Shown piece after piece: positions 9,639 through 18,441 of a stretch of 64,000 nucleotides of DNA (position 1 is its first letter; every line of letters starts with the position of its first letter). The stretch covers positions 372,001 to 436,000 of the forward strand of contig NZ_JACHJK010000004.1 in the NCBI RefSeq assembly GCF_014203595.1, in the 5' to 3' direction. Position numbers and translations under genes: made by a program. Source of the DNA: Streptomyces echinatus. GTDB lineage: Bacteria > Actinomycetota > Actinomycetes > Streptomycetales > Streptomycetaceae. Under the pieces are notes generated by a model, which saw only the letters and a program-made list of their open reading frames with translations, was not told where the DNA came from and made no database searches.

Positions 9639-11198
9639 GTGCGATCTTCTCGCATGCGGATTCTCGTGACGTTGCTCGCGCTCGCTGTCGTGGGGATCGG
9701 CGGCTGGCAGCTCCTGCCGTCGCAAGGGGACAAGAACAAGACCATCGTCGTCGGGACGACGGACGCGGTCACCGCGCTCGACCCGGCCGGCGCCTACGAC
9801 GCCGGGTCCTGGGCCCTGTTCAGCAACGTCTTCCAGTCGCTGCTGACGTTCGAGCCGGGCGGTGTCGAGCCGGTCCCGGACGCCGCCCGGGCTTGCGCGT
9901 TTAAGGGCAGCGGCCTGCGGACGTACCGGTGCACCCTGCGTTCCGGGATCACCTTCCCTAGCGGACGCGCCATGACCGCCGAGGACGTGAAGTACTCCTT
10001 CGACCGGATCAGGAAGATCGACTCCGACGTCGGCCCGGAGTCCCTGCTCGGCACGCTCGCCTCGGTGAGCGCCGACAGCGCGGACACCGTCACCTTCCAC
10101 CTCTCGTCCGCGGACGCCACCTTCCCGCTGAAGGTCGCCACCGGTGCCGGTGCGATCGTGGACAGGGACAGGTACCCGGCCGACGCCCTGCGCACCGACC
10201 CGGGCGCCGACGGGACCGGGCCGTACACGCTGACGTCGTACACCAGGGGCGAGAAGGCCGAGCTCGCGCCGAACAGGCGCTACCAGGGCTATCTGAGCGG
10301 CACCGGCCGCCCGGTCGAACTGCGCTACTACGCCGACTCCGGGAAGCTGGAGCGTGCCTGGCGGAGCCGGCAGGTCGACGTCGCCACCCGGACCCTGCCG
10401 CCGGACGTGCTCTCCGCGCTGAACCCGAGCGACCCGGACCAGCGGGTCACCGACTCCGACAGCGCCGAGACCCGCAACCTGTACCTCAACACCCGCTCCG
10501 GCTCCCCGCTGCACGACGCGCACGTGCGCCGGGCGCTGGCCTGGCTGGTCAACCGCGAGCAACTGGCCGCGACGGTGTACGCGGGCACGGTCGATCCGCT
10601 GTACTCGCTGATCCCGACCGGCATCACCGGCCACACCACGTCCTTCTTCGACCACTACTCCCAGCCGAACGTCCGGAAGGCGCGCGAGCTGCTCACCGAG
10701 GCCGGGGTGAGCCTGCCGGTGCGCTTCACCTTCGGCTACGGCATCAACCGGGAGGCGAGCGCGGAGGAGGCCGCGGAGCTGAAGAAGCAGCTGGAGGCGG
10801 GCGGCCTGTTCAAGGTGGACGTCAAGGGGTACGAGTGGACCGACTTCCAGAAGCGCTGGGCCGCCGGGAAGATGGACGCCTGGTCGGTCGGCTGGGTGGC
10901 CGACTATCCCGACCCGGACACCTTCGGCGCCGCGCTCGTCGGCACCGGCTCCACCATGAGCACCGGGTACAGCAACAAGCTGGTCGACCATCTCATCCTG
11001 GACAGCCAGCAGTTCGCCGACCGCAGCCGGGCCGCGAAGGACTTCGAGGAGATCCAGGCGGACGTGGCCGAGGACGTCCCGCTGATCCCGCTGTGGCAGC
11101 GCAAGGAGTACGTGGTCAGCACCGAGGACGTCGGCGGCGGCCAGTACCTGGTGGACGGCACGGGCGTGTTCCGGCTGTGGCGGCTGACCTGGATCTGA
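9639..11198 (+). CDS. Family 5 extracellular solute-binding protein (peptide/nickel type)
   Basis: 519-residue SBP_bac_5 protein from the GTG at 9639, with GGGGAGG upstream. A hydrophobic N-terminal segment (ILVTLLALAVVGIGGW) lacks a lipobox cysteine, so it is anchored by an uncleaved helix or secreted. The ligand-binding fold shows the family pattern: LDPAGAYDAGSWALFSNVF, LRSGITFPSGRAMTAEDVKYSF, DGTGPYTLTSY and VRRALAWLVNREQL. No permease or ATPase genes adjoin it, so it is an orphan receptor. Its 3' end is convergent with the sensor kinase gene, which may sense a related ligand (inference). Confidence 0.88.
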   Translation: MRSSRMRILVTLLALAVVGIGGWQLLPSQGDKNKTIVVGTTDAVTALDPAGAYDAGSWALFSNVFQSLLTFEPGGVEPVPDAARACAFKGSGLRTYRCTLRSGITFPSGRAMTAEDVKYSFDRIRKIDSDVGPESLLGTLASVSADSADTVTFHLSSADATFPLKVATGAGAIVDRDRYPADALRTDPGADGTGPYTLTSYTRGEKAELAPNRRYQGYLSGTGRPVELRYYADSGKLERAWRSRQVDVATRTLPPDVLSALNPSDPDQRVTDSDSAETRNLYLNTRSGSPLHDAHVRRALAWLVNREQLAATVYAGTVDPLYSLIPTGITGHTTSFFDHYSQPNVRKARELLTEAGVSLPVRFTFGYGINREASAEEAAELKKQLEAGGLFKVDVKGYEWTDFQKRWAAGKMDAWSVGWVADYPDPDTFGAALVGTGSTMSTGYSNKLVDHLILDSQQFADRSRAAKDFEEIQADVAEDVPLIPLWQRKEYVVSTEDVGGGQYLVDGTGVFRLWRLTWI

Positions 11199-11222
11199 CG
11201 TGACCGCCCGGGTCCGGGGCGG

Positions 11223-12668
11223 TCACGGCCGTACGGACTTGCGCTCCGGCAGGGTCACCGTCACCGCGAGTCCCTCGCCGGGCGCCGTCCGCACGGCCAC
11301 CTCGCCGCCGTGCGCGCGCACCACGCCCTGCACGATGGCCAGGCCCAGCCCGCTGCCCGCGCCGCCGCCCGCCCGGAAGAAGCGGTCGAAGACGCGGGCC
11401 GCGTCGTCCTCGGCCAGCCCGGGCCCCTCGTCGGCGACGCACAGCCGCACCACCCCGTCCGCCCGCTCCGCGCCCAGCCGCACCGGCGCGTCGCCGGGGG
11501 TGTGCGTGCGGACGTTGGCCAGCAGGTTGCCCAGCACCTGGCGCAGCCCCGACTCGTCGGCGTGCACCAGCACCACCCCGTCCGCCGCCACGCTGACCGG
11601 CCGGTCCGGCTGCTGCACCCGCAGGTCCTCGGCGGCCTCCCGCACCAGACGGGTGACGTCGACGTTGCGCAGGCGCAGTTCGGGCCGCTGGTCCAGGCGG
11701 GCGAGGGTGAGCAGCTCGTCGACGAGCCGGCCCATGCGGTCGGCCTCGGCGTTCATCCGGTCCCAGGCGCGTTTGCGCTGGCCCGGATCGCTCAGCATCC
11801 CCTTGTCGTACAGCTGGAGATAACCGCGGATCGCCGCGAGCGGGGTGCGCAGCTCGTGCGAGGCGTCGGCGACGAAGCGGCGCAGCTGGGCCGCGGTGCG
11901 CTCGCGCGTGCGGTACGCCGACTCCACCTGGTGCAGCATGGAGTTGAGGGCCAGCCGCAGCTGCTCGACCTCCTGCGTCGGGTGGTGGCTGGAGGGCACG
12001 CGCCGGGTGAAGTCACCCTCGGCGATGGCGGACGAGGTCTCCACCATGTCCTCCAGCGGCCTGAGCCGGCGCCGGACGCTGAACATGGTCAGGCAGCAGA
12101 GCAGGGCGAGCAGCAGCGTGCCGGCGGTGAGGTCGAGCTTGAGGGCCTTGGCTATGCCGTTGTCCAGGGCCTCGGTGGAGATGGCGACCAGGACGTAGGG
12201 GCCGTCGGCGAGGCGGGTCGCGGTCACGCGGTAGGTGGCGCCGTGCACGCTGACGTCGTGCGGGGCCGTGTCCGCGGCGAGGGCCTGCGGGCCGGCGACG
12301 GCGGTGGCGAGGGAGCGCTGGGCCTCGGTGGGCTGGATGCCGAAGAGGGCGAGGGGCTCGCCCCGGCTGTCGACGGCCGTGAACACCGAGTCGGAGGTGG
12401 CCTGCTGGTCCATGTACTGGGGCGTGATGCGGTCGCGGACGAAGTCCAGCACCCGCAGCGAGTCGACCTGCCGCAGGGTGACCGCCGAGCTGCTGATGGA
12501 GTCCCGCGTCTTGATCAGCTCGGCGTCGATCTGGCCGACCAGGTAGTGCCGCATGCCCATCAGGCTCACCGCGGTCGCCAGCACGATGCCGACGGCGAGC
12601 AGTCCGACGTTGGCGAGGGTGAGCTGGCCGCGCAGGGAGTGCAGCCCGCGCCGGGCGCGTGGCCTCAT
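11223..12668 (-). CDS. Two-component sensor histidine kinase
   Basis: 481-residue membrane kinase. It has an N-terminal transmembrane helix (LANVGLLAVGIVLATAVSL), an extracellular sensor of about 130 residues, a second helix (LTAGTLLLALLCCLTMF), a HAMP region, an HisKA box with the phosphoacceptor in FVADASHELRTPLAAI, and HATPase motifs N (LGNLLANVRTHTP), G1 (DEGPGL) and G2 (GGGAGSGLGLAI). The ATG at 12668 overlaps the stop of the response-regulator gene by four bases, so the two are translationally coupled. The signal is unknown. Confidence 0.94.
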   Translation of the reverse strand: MRPRARRGLHSLRGQLTLANVGLLAVGIVLATAVSLMGMRHYLVGQIDAELIKTRDSISSSAVTLRQVDSLRVLDFVRDRITPQYMDQQATSDSVFTAVDSRGEPLALFGIQPTEAQRSLATAVAGPQALAADTAPHDVSVHGATYRVTATRLADGPYVLVAISTEALDNGIAKALKLDLTAGTLLLALLCCLTMFSVRRRLRPLEDMVETSSAIAEGDFTRRVPSSHHPTQEVEQLRLALNSMLHQVESAYRTRERTAAQLRRFVADASHELRTPLAAIRGYLQLYDKGMLSDPGQRKRAWDRMNAEADRMGRLVDELLTLARLDQRPELRLRNVDVTRLVREAAEDLRVQQPDRPVSVAADGVVLVHADESGLRQVLGNLLANVRTHTPGDAPVRLGAERADGVVRLCVADEGPGLAEDDAARVFDRFFRAGGGAGSGLGLAIVQGVVRAHGGEVAVRTAPGEGLAVTVTLPERKSVRP

Positions 12669-13351
12669 GCGAGCCCGTATCCGACCCCGCGCCGGGTGGT
12701 GATCACCGGCGGGCCCAGGGTGTCGAGCTTGCGCCGCAGATAGCTGATGTACGTCTCCACGACGGTCGACTCCGACGGGACGTGGTCGTACTGCCACACG
12801 TGGCGCAGGAGTTGCTCCTTCGGGACGATCCGGCCGCCGTTGCGCACCAGGAACCGTAACAGCGCGTACTCGGTCGGGGTCAGCTCGACGGTGCGGCCGG
12901 CGCGGTGCACCGAGTACGTCGTCTCGTCCAGCTCCAGATCGCCGTATCTGAGCGGCGGGCGTTCGGGGATGACGTCGGCGGAGCGGGTGCGGCGCAGCAC
13001 CGCGCACATCCGGGCGACGACCACGTCGATGTCGAAGGGCTTGGTGATGTAGTCGTCGCCGAAGCCCAGGGCCCCGACTATCTCGGCGGGGGAGTCGCGC
13101 GCGGTGAGGAACACCAGCGCCAGGTCCGGCTGCCGGGAACGCAGTTCGCGGCCCAGGGCGCGGCCGTCCCCGTCCGGCAGCATGACGTCGAGCAGGGCGG
13201 CGTCGGGCCGGGTGCGCTCGGTGAGCGTGAGGGCCTCTCGTACACAGCCCGCGGTCATCACCTCGAAGCGGTGGTAACGCAGGGCGATGGCGAGGACGTC
13301 CGCGATGGACTCCTCGTCCTCCACGACCAGCACGGTTCCTGGAGCCGTCAT
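12665..13351 (-). CDS. OmpR/PhoB-family response regulator
   Basis: 228-residue regulator with a receiver domain (acidic pair E11-D12, phosphoacceptor D55 in ALLDVMLP, T/K switch in FLTARDS and YITKPF) and a C-terminal winged-helix DNA-binding domain (residues about 130-228, ending ETYISYLRRKLDTLG and GVGYGLA). It precedes its kinase in a two-gene operon. One leucine codon, residue 165 (12857-12859), is TTA, the codon read by the bldA tRNA, so expression may be tied to development. Confidence 0.95.
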   Translation of the reverse strand: MTAPGTVLVVEDEESIADVLAIALRYHRFEVMTAGCVREALTLTERTRPDAALLDVMLPDGDGRALGRELRSRQPDLALVFLTARDSPAEIVGALGFGDDYITKPFDIDVVVARMCAVLRRTRSADVIPERPPLRYGDLELDETTYSVHRAGRTVELTPTEYALLRFLVRNGGRIVPKEQLLRHVWQYDHVPSESTVVETYISYLRRKLDTLGPPVITTRRGVGYGLA

Positions 13352-13518
13352 GTCCCCAGTATCGGCCGGGCCGTCGGCGACGGGGGCGGAACGAGCTTTG
13401 GAGTTCCTTGTGAGTCATGCGTTACCTGTGCCCAGGCGCGCGTGCGGGTGCCGATCCTGGAGCCCGGCACCTTGGGGGACCGACCCAGTAAACACCTTCT
13501 GCTTAAGGAGAGTTGAAC

Positions 13519-15933
13519 GTGACGGCATGGACACGGTGGTGCTACCGGCACCGGTTGGTGGTCCTGTTGTTGTGGGTGGGGGCGCTGGTCGGCCTGGGCT
13601 TCTCGGCCTCGGCGGCGGGCAAGGACTACGCGAACGTCTTCACCCTCCCGGACACGGACTCCAACCGGGCCTTCGAGCTGATGCAGAAGGCCTTCCCGGG
13701 GAGCGCGGGCGACACCGACACGGTGGTGTGGAAGACCGACAGTGGTTCGGTGCGTGACGCGTCCGTGAAGGCCCGCATCCAGCCGGCCCTGGACGAGATC
13801 GCGAAGTTCGAGGGCGTCGGCGGGGTCGCCGGCCCCTACACCGGGGCCCAGGGCGCGGCTCAGATCAGCCGGGACGGGCGGATCGCCTACGCCCAGGTCA
13901 CGTTCGACAAGCAGGCGGAGAGCCTGCCCAAGGACCTGATCCAGAAGGTCGTCGACACCGCGCAGGACGCGCGGCGCGACGGACTGGAGGTCGAGCTGGG
14001 CGGTCAGGCCATCACGCGGGTGCAGGAGCCGCCCCAGGGCCTGTCGGAGATGGTCGGCATCCTCGCCGCGGCCGTCGTGCTGTTCCTGGCCTTCGGCTCG
14101 TTCCTCGCGATGCTGCTGCCCATCGGCATCGCGATCTTCGGGGTCGGCACGGGCATGTTCTCCGTCCAGCTGCTCAGCCACACCACCGACATCCCCGACC
14201 TGGCGCCGCTGCTGTCCTCCCTGATCGGCCTCGGCGTCGGCATCGACTACGCGCTGTTCATCGTCACCCGGCACCGGCGCGGCATCCAGCGGGGCATGGA
14301 CCCGGAGGAGTCGGCGGTCGTCGCCCTCAACACCTCGGGCCGGGCGGTGCTGTTCGCGGGCGGCACCGTGTGCATCGCGCTCGCCGGCATGCTGGTGACG
14401 AACCTGCGCTTCCTGGACGGCGTGGTCATCGGCACCGCGCTGACGGTCGTGCTGAGCGTCTTCGCCGCCACCACCCTGCTGCCGGCCCTGCTGGGCTTCC
14501 TCGGCCCGCGTGTGCTCAGCCGTCGCCAGCGCCGCCGGCTCGCCGAGCAGGGACCGGAGACGGCACAGGCGAGCGGCCCCGCGGCCCGCTGGTCGGAGCG
14601 TGTGCAGAAGCGCCCCCGCACGGTCGCCGCGGTCGCGCTCGTCGTGATGGCGGTGCTCGCCCTGCCGGTGCTGTCCCTGCGCCTGGGCGCGGCGGACCAG
14701 GGCAACGACGACGAGTCCCTGACGACCCGCAAGGCCTACGACATGCTGGCCGATGGCTTCGGCCAGGGCTTCAACGGCCCGCTGCAGGTGGTCGTCTCCG
14801 GCGGTGACACGACCGCCCTGGTGAAGGACATCCAGTCGACCGAGGGGGTCGCCCAGGCCGGCGCGCTGCCCACGCGGCAGGGTGTGACGGTCGTGCAGGT
14901 GATCCCGAAGACGTCACCGCAGTCGAAGGAGACCGACGACCTCATCGACACCCTGCGGGACCAGGTGATCCCGGAGGCGAAGGTGCAGGCCCATGTGGGC
15001 GGTGCCACCGCGATCTACAAGGACTTCGCGTCCGTCACCGGCCACCGGCTCCCGTACTTCATCGCGACGATCATCGGCCTCGGCTTCCTGCTCCTGATGA
15101 TCGCCTTCCGCTCGCTGGTGGTCCCGCTGACGGCCGCGGTGATGAACCTGGTCGCGGCGGCGGCCTCCTTCGGTGTCCTCGTCGCGGTCTTCCAGTGGGG
15201 CTGGGGCCTGGACCTGCTGGGCCTCGGCCGGGAGGGCCCGATCAACGCCTTCCTGCCGGTGATCATGCTGTCCCTGCTCTTCGGCCTCTCCATGGACTAC
15301 CAGGTGTTCCTGGTCAGCCGGATGCACGAGGAGTGGGTGCACTCGAAGGACAACGCGCGCGCGGTCCGCGTCGGCCTCGCCGAGACCAGCCGCGTGATCA
15401 ACTCCGCTGCCCTGATCATGGTCTGCGTGTTCATGGCCTTCGTCCTCAGCGGCGACCCGGGCGGCGCGATGGCGGGCGTGGGCCTGGCGGCGGCGGTCGC
15501 GCTCGACGCCTTCATCCTGCGTACGGCACTGGTGCCGGCCGCGATGCACCTGCTGGGGAACTCCAACTGGTGGCTGCCGAAGGGGCTGGAGAAGCGGCTG
15601 CCGCACCTCGCGGTGGAACCGAAGGAGGAGGAAGCGGGGGCGGTGCCCGCCGGCACTCCCGCTTCGGTGGTCCACGGCTACGTCCGCACGGCCGACGGTG
15701 AGCCGGTGGAGGAGGCTGCGGTGATCCTGCTGTCGAAGGGCGGGCGTCAGCTGGACAGCGTGACGTCGCTGGCGGACGGCTCCTACATCGTGTCGGTGCC
15801 GGGCCCGGGCTCGTACCTGCTCGCGGTGACGGCGGGGACGCACGGCCTGAGGGCGCAGCACGTGATCGTGGGAGAGGGACCGCTGGTCTACGACGTGGAG
15901 CTGACGGAGGGAGAGATGGACGCGGTCAACTAG
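13519..15933 (+). CDS. MMPL-family (RND-type) transporter with a C-terminal carboxypeptidase-regulatory-like domain
   Basis: 804-residue exporter from the GTG at 13519 (AAGGAG at 13505-13510). Two repeats each carry one helix, a large extracytoplasmic loop and five further helices. The first repeat has the GLGVGIDYALFIVTRHRRG motif and the second LFGLSMDYQVFLVSRMHEEW, whose aspartates are the proton-relay residues of MMPL/RND pumps. Residues from about 712 to the end form an added beta-sandwich domain of the CarbopepD_reg/Cna-B type (VVHGYVRTADGEPVEEAAVI, then DGSYIVSVPGPGSY). Substrate unknown; lipids or drugs are typical. It is convergent with the TetR operon. Confidence 0.93.
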   Translation: MTAWTRWCYRHRLVVLLLWVGALVGLGFSASAAGKDYANVFTLPDTDSNRAFELMQKAFPGSAGDTDTVVWKTDSGSVRDASVKARIQPALDEIAKFEGVGGVAGPYTGAQGAAQISRDGRIAYAQVTFDKQAESLPKDLIQKVVDTAQDARRDGLEVELGGQAITRVQEPPQGLSEMVGILAAAVVLFLAFGSFLAMLLPIGIAIFGVGTGMFSVQLLSHTTDIPDLAPLLSSLIGLGVGIDYALFIVTRHRRGIQRGMDPEESAVVALNTSGRAVLFAGGTVCIALAGMLVTNLRFLDGVVIGTALTVVLSVFAATTLLPALLGFLGPRVLSRRQRRRLAEQGPETAQASGPAARWSERVQKRPRTVAAVALVVMAVLALPVLSLRLGAADQGNDDESLTTRKAYDMLADGFGQGFNGPLQVVVSGGDTTALVKDIQSTEGVAQAGALPTRQGVTVVQVIPKTSPQSKETDDLIDTLRDQVIPEAKVQAHVGGATAIYKDFASVTGHRLPYFIATIIGLGFLLLMIAFRSLVVPLTAAVMNLVAAAASFGVLVAVFQWGWGLDLLGLGREGPINAFLPVIMLSLLFGLSMDYQVFLVSRMHEEWVHSKDNARAVRVGLAETSRVINSAALIMVCVFMAFVLSGDPGGAMAGVGLAAAVALDAFILRTALVPAAMHLLGNSNWWLPKGLEKRLPHLAVEPKEEEAGAVPAGTPASVVHGYVRTADGEPVEEAAVILLSKGGRQLDSVTSLADGSYIVSVPGPGSYLLAVTAGTHGLRAQHVIVGEGPLVYDVELTEGEMDAVN

Positions 15934-16002
15934 GCCCTCCCGTTCGGATCGTGCCGGGCCCGCACACCCGGCGGCGATCCGGCCGGGCGGCGTGACCGTC
16001 TC

Positions 16003-16044
16003 GCCGGGAGCGTGGACACGGTGATCCGTGTACGCGCTCCCGGC
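16003..16044. terminator. Bidirectional hairpin terminator between MMPL and TetR genes
   Basis: GCCGGGAGCG (16003-16012) pairs perfectly with CGCTCCCGGC (16035-16044). Inside it a second stem, ACACGG (16016-16021) with CCGTGT (16026-16031), closes a TGAT tetraloop. It sits between two convergent genes, so it can stop transcripts from both sides. No U-run follows, as is usual in Streptomyces. Confidence 0.75.
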
Positions 16045-16083
16045 GCACTCGGTGCGCGAAGGCGCCGGTGCTCGCGCCGGTGC

Positions 16084-16824
16084 TCACTCGTCCCGCCTGC
16101 GGCCCGGGTCCGGCAGCGCCTTCGTCATCCCCGGCAGGAAGTCCGTGAACAGCTCGTGGACCTCCAGGACCAGCGGCCGCAGCACCCGGAACCGGGCCAG
16201 GGACACGCCGCGGGCGGTGAGCCGGGCACCGCGCCGGGCCAGGCGGTAGCTGCGCTCCCGCCCCTCCGTGCGGTCGAAGATCCAGTACAGGACCAGGCCC
16301 ATCTGGGAGAGCCACATCAGCTCCGGCAGGACCTCCCGCAGTTCGGGCGCCACCTTGGAGCGGGAGCCGGCCAGCACCTCCCGGTGCACGCTGATGGCCT
16401 GTTCGCGGGCGTGTTCGCTCTCCGGCGAGAAGGGGCTGAGCGGGCTGTCCGGGTCGGCGGCGTTCTTGAAGAACTGGACCGCGAACTCGTGGTACGGCCG
16501 GGCGATGTCCAGCCAGGCGGTCAGCACGCCCGCGAGCCGGGCCTCCAGGTCGGTCTCCCGGGCCAGGACCTCCCGGACCGCCGCCTGGTGCTCGGCGGCG
16601 ATCCGGTCGTAGAAGCCCTGGATCAGGTGCTCCTTGCCCTCGAAGTAGTAGTAGGCGTTGCCCACGGAGACCCCGGCCTCCTTGGCGATGGCCCGCATCG
16701 TCGTCTTGTCGTACCCGCGTTCCTGGAACAACCGCATCGCGGTCTCCAGGATCAGCGCGCGGGTCTGCTCGGACTTGCTGCTCTGGGGGCCGGCCGCCTC
16801 GGGGCCGTCGTTCTTCGCGGGCAC
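16084..16824 (-). CDS. TetR/AcrR-family transcriptional regulator
   Basis: 246-residue repressor-type regulator from the GTG at 16824. Its N-terminal HTH domain lies at residues about 18-65 (ILETAMRLFQERGYDKTTMR, then VSVGNAYYYFEGKEHLIQG), followed by an all-helical effector domain. It is the last gene of a three-gene operon (17758 to 16084), 11 bp behind the DCC protein gene. Two TTGAACGCGTTCAA palindromes sit at the operon promoter and are the obvious candidate operators for autoregulation. It may also control the convergent MMPL exporter (inference). Confidence 0.92.
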   Translation of the reverse strand: MPAKNDGPEAAGPQSSKSEQTRALILETAMRLFQERGYDKTTMRAIAKEAGVSVGNAYYYFEGKEHLIQGFYDRIAAEHQAAVREVLARETDLEARLAGVLTAWLDIARPYHEFAVQFFKNAADPDSPLSPFSPESEHAREQAISVHREVLAGSRSKVAPELREVLPELMWLSQMGLVLYWIFDRTEGRERSYRLARRGARLTARGVSLARFRVLRPLVLEVHELFTDFLPGMTKALPDPGRRRDE

Positions 16825-16835
16825 GGTGGAGAAGC

Positions 16836-17345
16836 CTAACGAGTGACGGGGGCGGCTCCGGCGCAGGACGGCGGCTCGTAGCTCCAGCCCGTCGCCGGGC
16901 GGTACGTCCAGCCGTCGGCCCGCCGGTACGCCTGTCCTCCCCGTCCCGCGTCCCGGCGCTGCGTCTTTCGCCACTTCGCCGCGGCGAGCAGGGCCCCGCG
17001 GGCCAGCTTCGCACCGGCCGGGGCCGCGAGCCGGTGGGCGAGCGGGCGGTGCTCGCGCAGGGCCCACAGGACGACGATCCAGGCGCGCGAGCCGCGGTAG
17101 ACCTGCCCCGCGTCGCCGATGACGGTGACCTCGTCGAGGGTGTCGGCGTGGCCGAGCCGCGGGAAGCGGGCGCGGGCCGCGGCCGATCCGGCGGGCAGCA
17201 GCTCCAGCGGCACCAGCTGGGACTGGCGCGCCAGCCAGTCCCGCAGATGCGTGCACAGGGCGCACTCGGCGTCGTACAGGACGGTCAGCCGGCGGACCGG
17301 GGCGCCCTCGGCGCTCCGGCCCTCCGCGGCGGTCGCGGCGGTCAT
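16836..17345 (-). CDS. Thiol-disulfide oxidoreductase DCC-family protein (DUF393)
   Basis: 169-residue protein of the DCC/DUF393 family. The signature DxxCxxC appears as YDAECALCTHL near residue 28, and the TLDEVTVIGDAGQVYRGSRAW block is conserved in the family. The fold is thioredoxin-related and redox activity is presumed. A lysine-rich region and a repeated tyrosine/tryptophan tail (YRRADGWTYRPATGWSYEPP) follow. It is the middle gene of the TetR operon; the start at 17345 lies 5 bp beyond the upstream stop. Confidence 0.82.
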   Translation of the reverse strand: MTAATAAEGRSAEGAPVRRLTVLYDAECALCTHLRDWLARQSQLVPLELLPAGSAAARARFPRLGHADTLDEVTVIGDAGQVYRGSRAWIVVLWALREHRPLAHRLAAPAGAKLARGALLAAAKWRKTQRRDAGRGGQAYRRADGWTYRPATGWSYEPPSCAGAAPVTR

Positions 17346-17350
17346 GCCGG

Positions 17351-17758
17351 TCACGCCCCGGCCGTCGGCGCGATCCACTCCTGCGGGCCGACCGGGGGCA
17401 CCTGCTCCCGCTCCATGATCCCGCGGCGCCGGATCCGGCTGAGGACGTACACGTTGGCCAGGTGCATCGCGCCGAGCACCAGCAGGACCACGCCCAGCTT
17501 GGTCGAGAGGGCCTCGAAGACGCCGCGGGTGTCCTCGATCGTCTCGTCGTCGCTCAGGTACAGGGCGACGAAGCCGAGGTTGACGAGGTAGAAGCCGACG
17601 ACCAGCAGGTGGTTGACGGCGTCCGCGAGCTTCTCGTTGCCGTGCAGGACGTCGGCCAGGAAGATCCGGCCGTTGCGGCTGAGCGTGCGGGCCACCCAGA
17701 CGGTCAGCGCGATGCTGACGGCCAGGTATATGACATAGGCGACGACGGTGCGGTCCAT
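17351..17758 (-). CDS. Small integral membrane protein of unknown function
   Basis: 135-residue protein with three clear transmembrane segments (AYVIYLAVSIALTVWVA, LLVVGFYLVNLGFVALYL, LGVVLLVLGAMHLANVYVL) and a short cytoplasmic tail. I do not recognise a named family. It is the first gene of an operon with a DCC redox protein and a TetR regulator, directly downstream of the twin TTGAACGCGTTCAA operators, so it is likely induced when that repressor is relieved. Confidence 0.8.
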   Translation of the reverse strand: MDRTVVAYVIYLAVSIALTVWVARTLSRNGRIFLADVLHGNEKLADAVNHLLVVGFYLVNLGFVALYLSDDETIEDTRGVFEALSTKLGVVLLVLGAMHLANVYVLSRIRRRGIMEREQVPPVGPQEWIAPTAGA

Positions 17759-17771
17759 GCCCCACCCCTTC

Positions 17772-17830
17772 TTGAACGCGTTCAAAACGCTGACAGGGAT
17801 GACTGTAGACCTGTTTTTGAACGCGTTCAA
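17772..17830. promoter_or_regulatory. Twin perfect palindromes TTGAACGCGTTCAA
   Basis: The 14-bp perfect palindrome TTGAACGCGTTCAA occurs at 17772-17785 and again at 17817-17830, 45 bp centre to centre, in the 95-bp gap upstream of the membrane-protein/DCC/TetR operon and beyond the end of the VOC gene. Such pairs of identical palindromes are typical of TetR-family autoregulation. The regulator at 16084-16824 is the best candidate binder (inference). Confidence 0.8.
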
Positions 17831-17853
17831 CCGTAGGGGTGACGGGGCCGGGC

Positions 17854-18264
17854 TCAGCTCCTGCGGCCCAGCTCCGGGCGCTTGGTGTAGTCCGTGAAGC
17901 CGAGGACGTTGCCCCAGGGGTCGGTGATCTCCACGGCCCAGCCGGTGGCCACCTGGAACACCTCGTCCAGCGGGGTGACCCCGGCGGCGGCCAGCTCCCG
18001 CGCCGCCGTCCGCGCGTCCGGCACCTCCAGCCAGACCCGCGGCGAGGGCCACGGCGGCGTCCGGCGGCCCAGCTCCTCCTCGGCGCGCAGCAGGATGCCG
18101 GGCGTCTCCGCGCCGACCTTCAGCAGGGCGATCCCGGCCTCGTCGAACCGGAACCCCACGGCGAACCCGGCCCGCTCGTAGAAGGCGACCGCCTCGCCGA
18201 GGTCGCCGACGGGGAGCAGCACGTTGTCGAAGCCGAGCAGTTCGTACGACTCTTCGTCTGACAT
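17854..18264 (-). CDS. VOC-superfamily (glyoxalase/bleomycin-resistance fold) protein
   Basis: 136-residue protein with two beta-alpha-beta-beta-beta units of the vicinal oxygen chelate fold: LLGFDNVLLPVGDLGEAVAFYERAGF at the start, then PRVWLEVPDARTAARELAAAG and ending WAVEITDPWGNVLGFTDY. Possible metal ligands are limited (Glu in AVEITDP is kept; no early His). Substrate cannot be assigned. It ends 24 bp before the twin operators and probably has its own promoter in the 177-bp gap to sdhB. Confidence 0.85.
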   Translation of the reverse strand: MSDEESYELLGFDNVLLPVGDLGEAVAFYERAGFAVGFRFDEAGIALLKVGAETPGILLRAEEELGRRTPPWPSPRVWLEVPDARTAARELAAAGVTPLDEVFQVATGWAVEITDPWGNVLGFTDYTKRPELGRRS

Positions 18265-18383
18265 GTCGTCAGATTAGGAGTCCTTGTGCCCGGATGCGAG
18301 GAGCCCCACCGGAGCGGACCGCCGGAGGGGCTTTCGTGGACGAGGGGGCGGCGGAGCCGCGGGCCGGACGGTGGTACGGCGAA

Positions 18384-18418
18384 GGCCCCGCCCCGGTACG
18401 AGACCGAAAGACGGGGCC
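18384..18418 (-). terminator. Hairpin terminator of the sdh operon
   Basis: GGCCCCG (18384-18390) pairs with CGGGGCC (18412-18418) around a 21-base loop, 24 bp beyond the sdhB stop on the minus strand. A second, weaker pairing (AGCCCC near 18302 with GGGGCT near 18327) lies further on. Together they can end the sdhCDAB transcript. Confidence 0.55.
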
Positions 18419-18441
18419 GGACGGCCGCGGGACCGCGGCGA

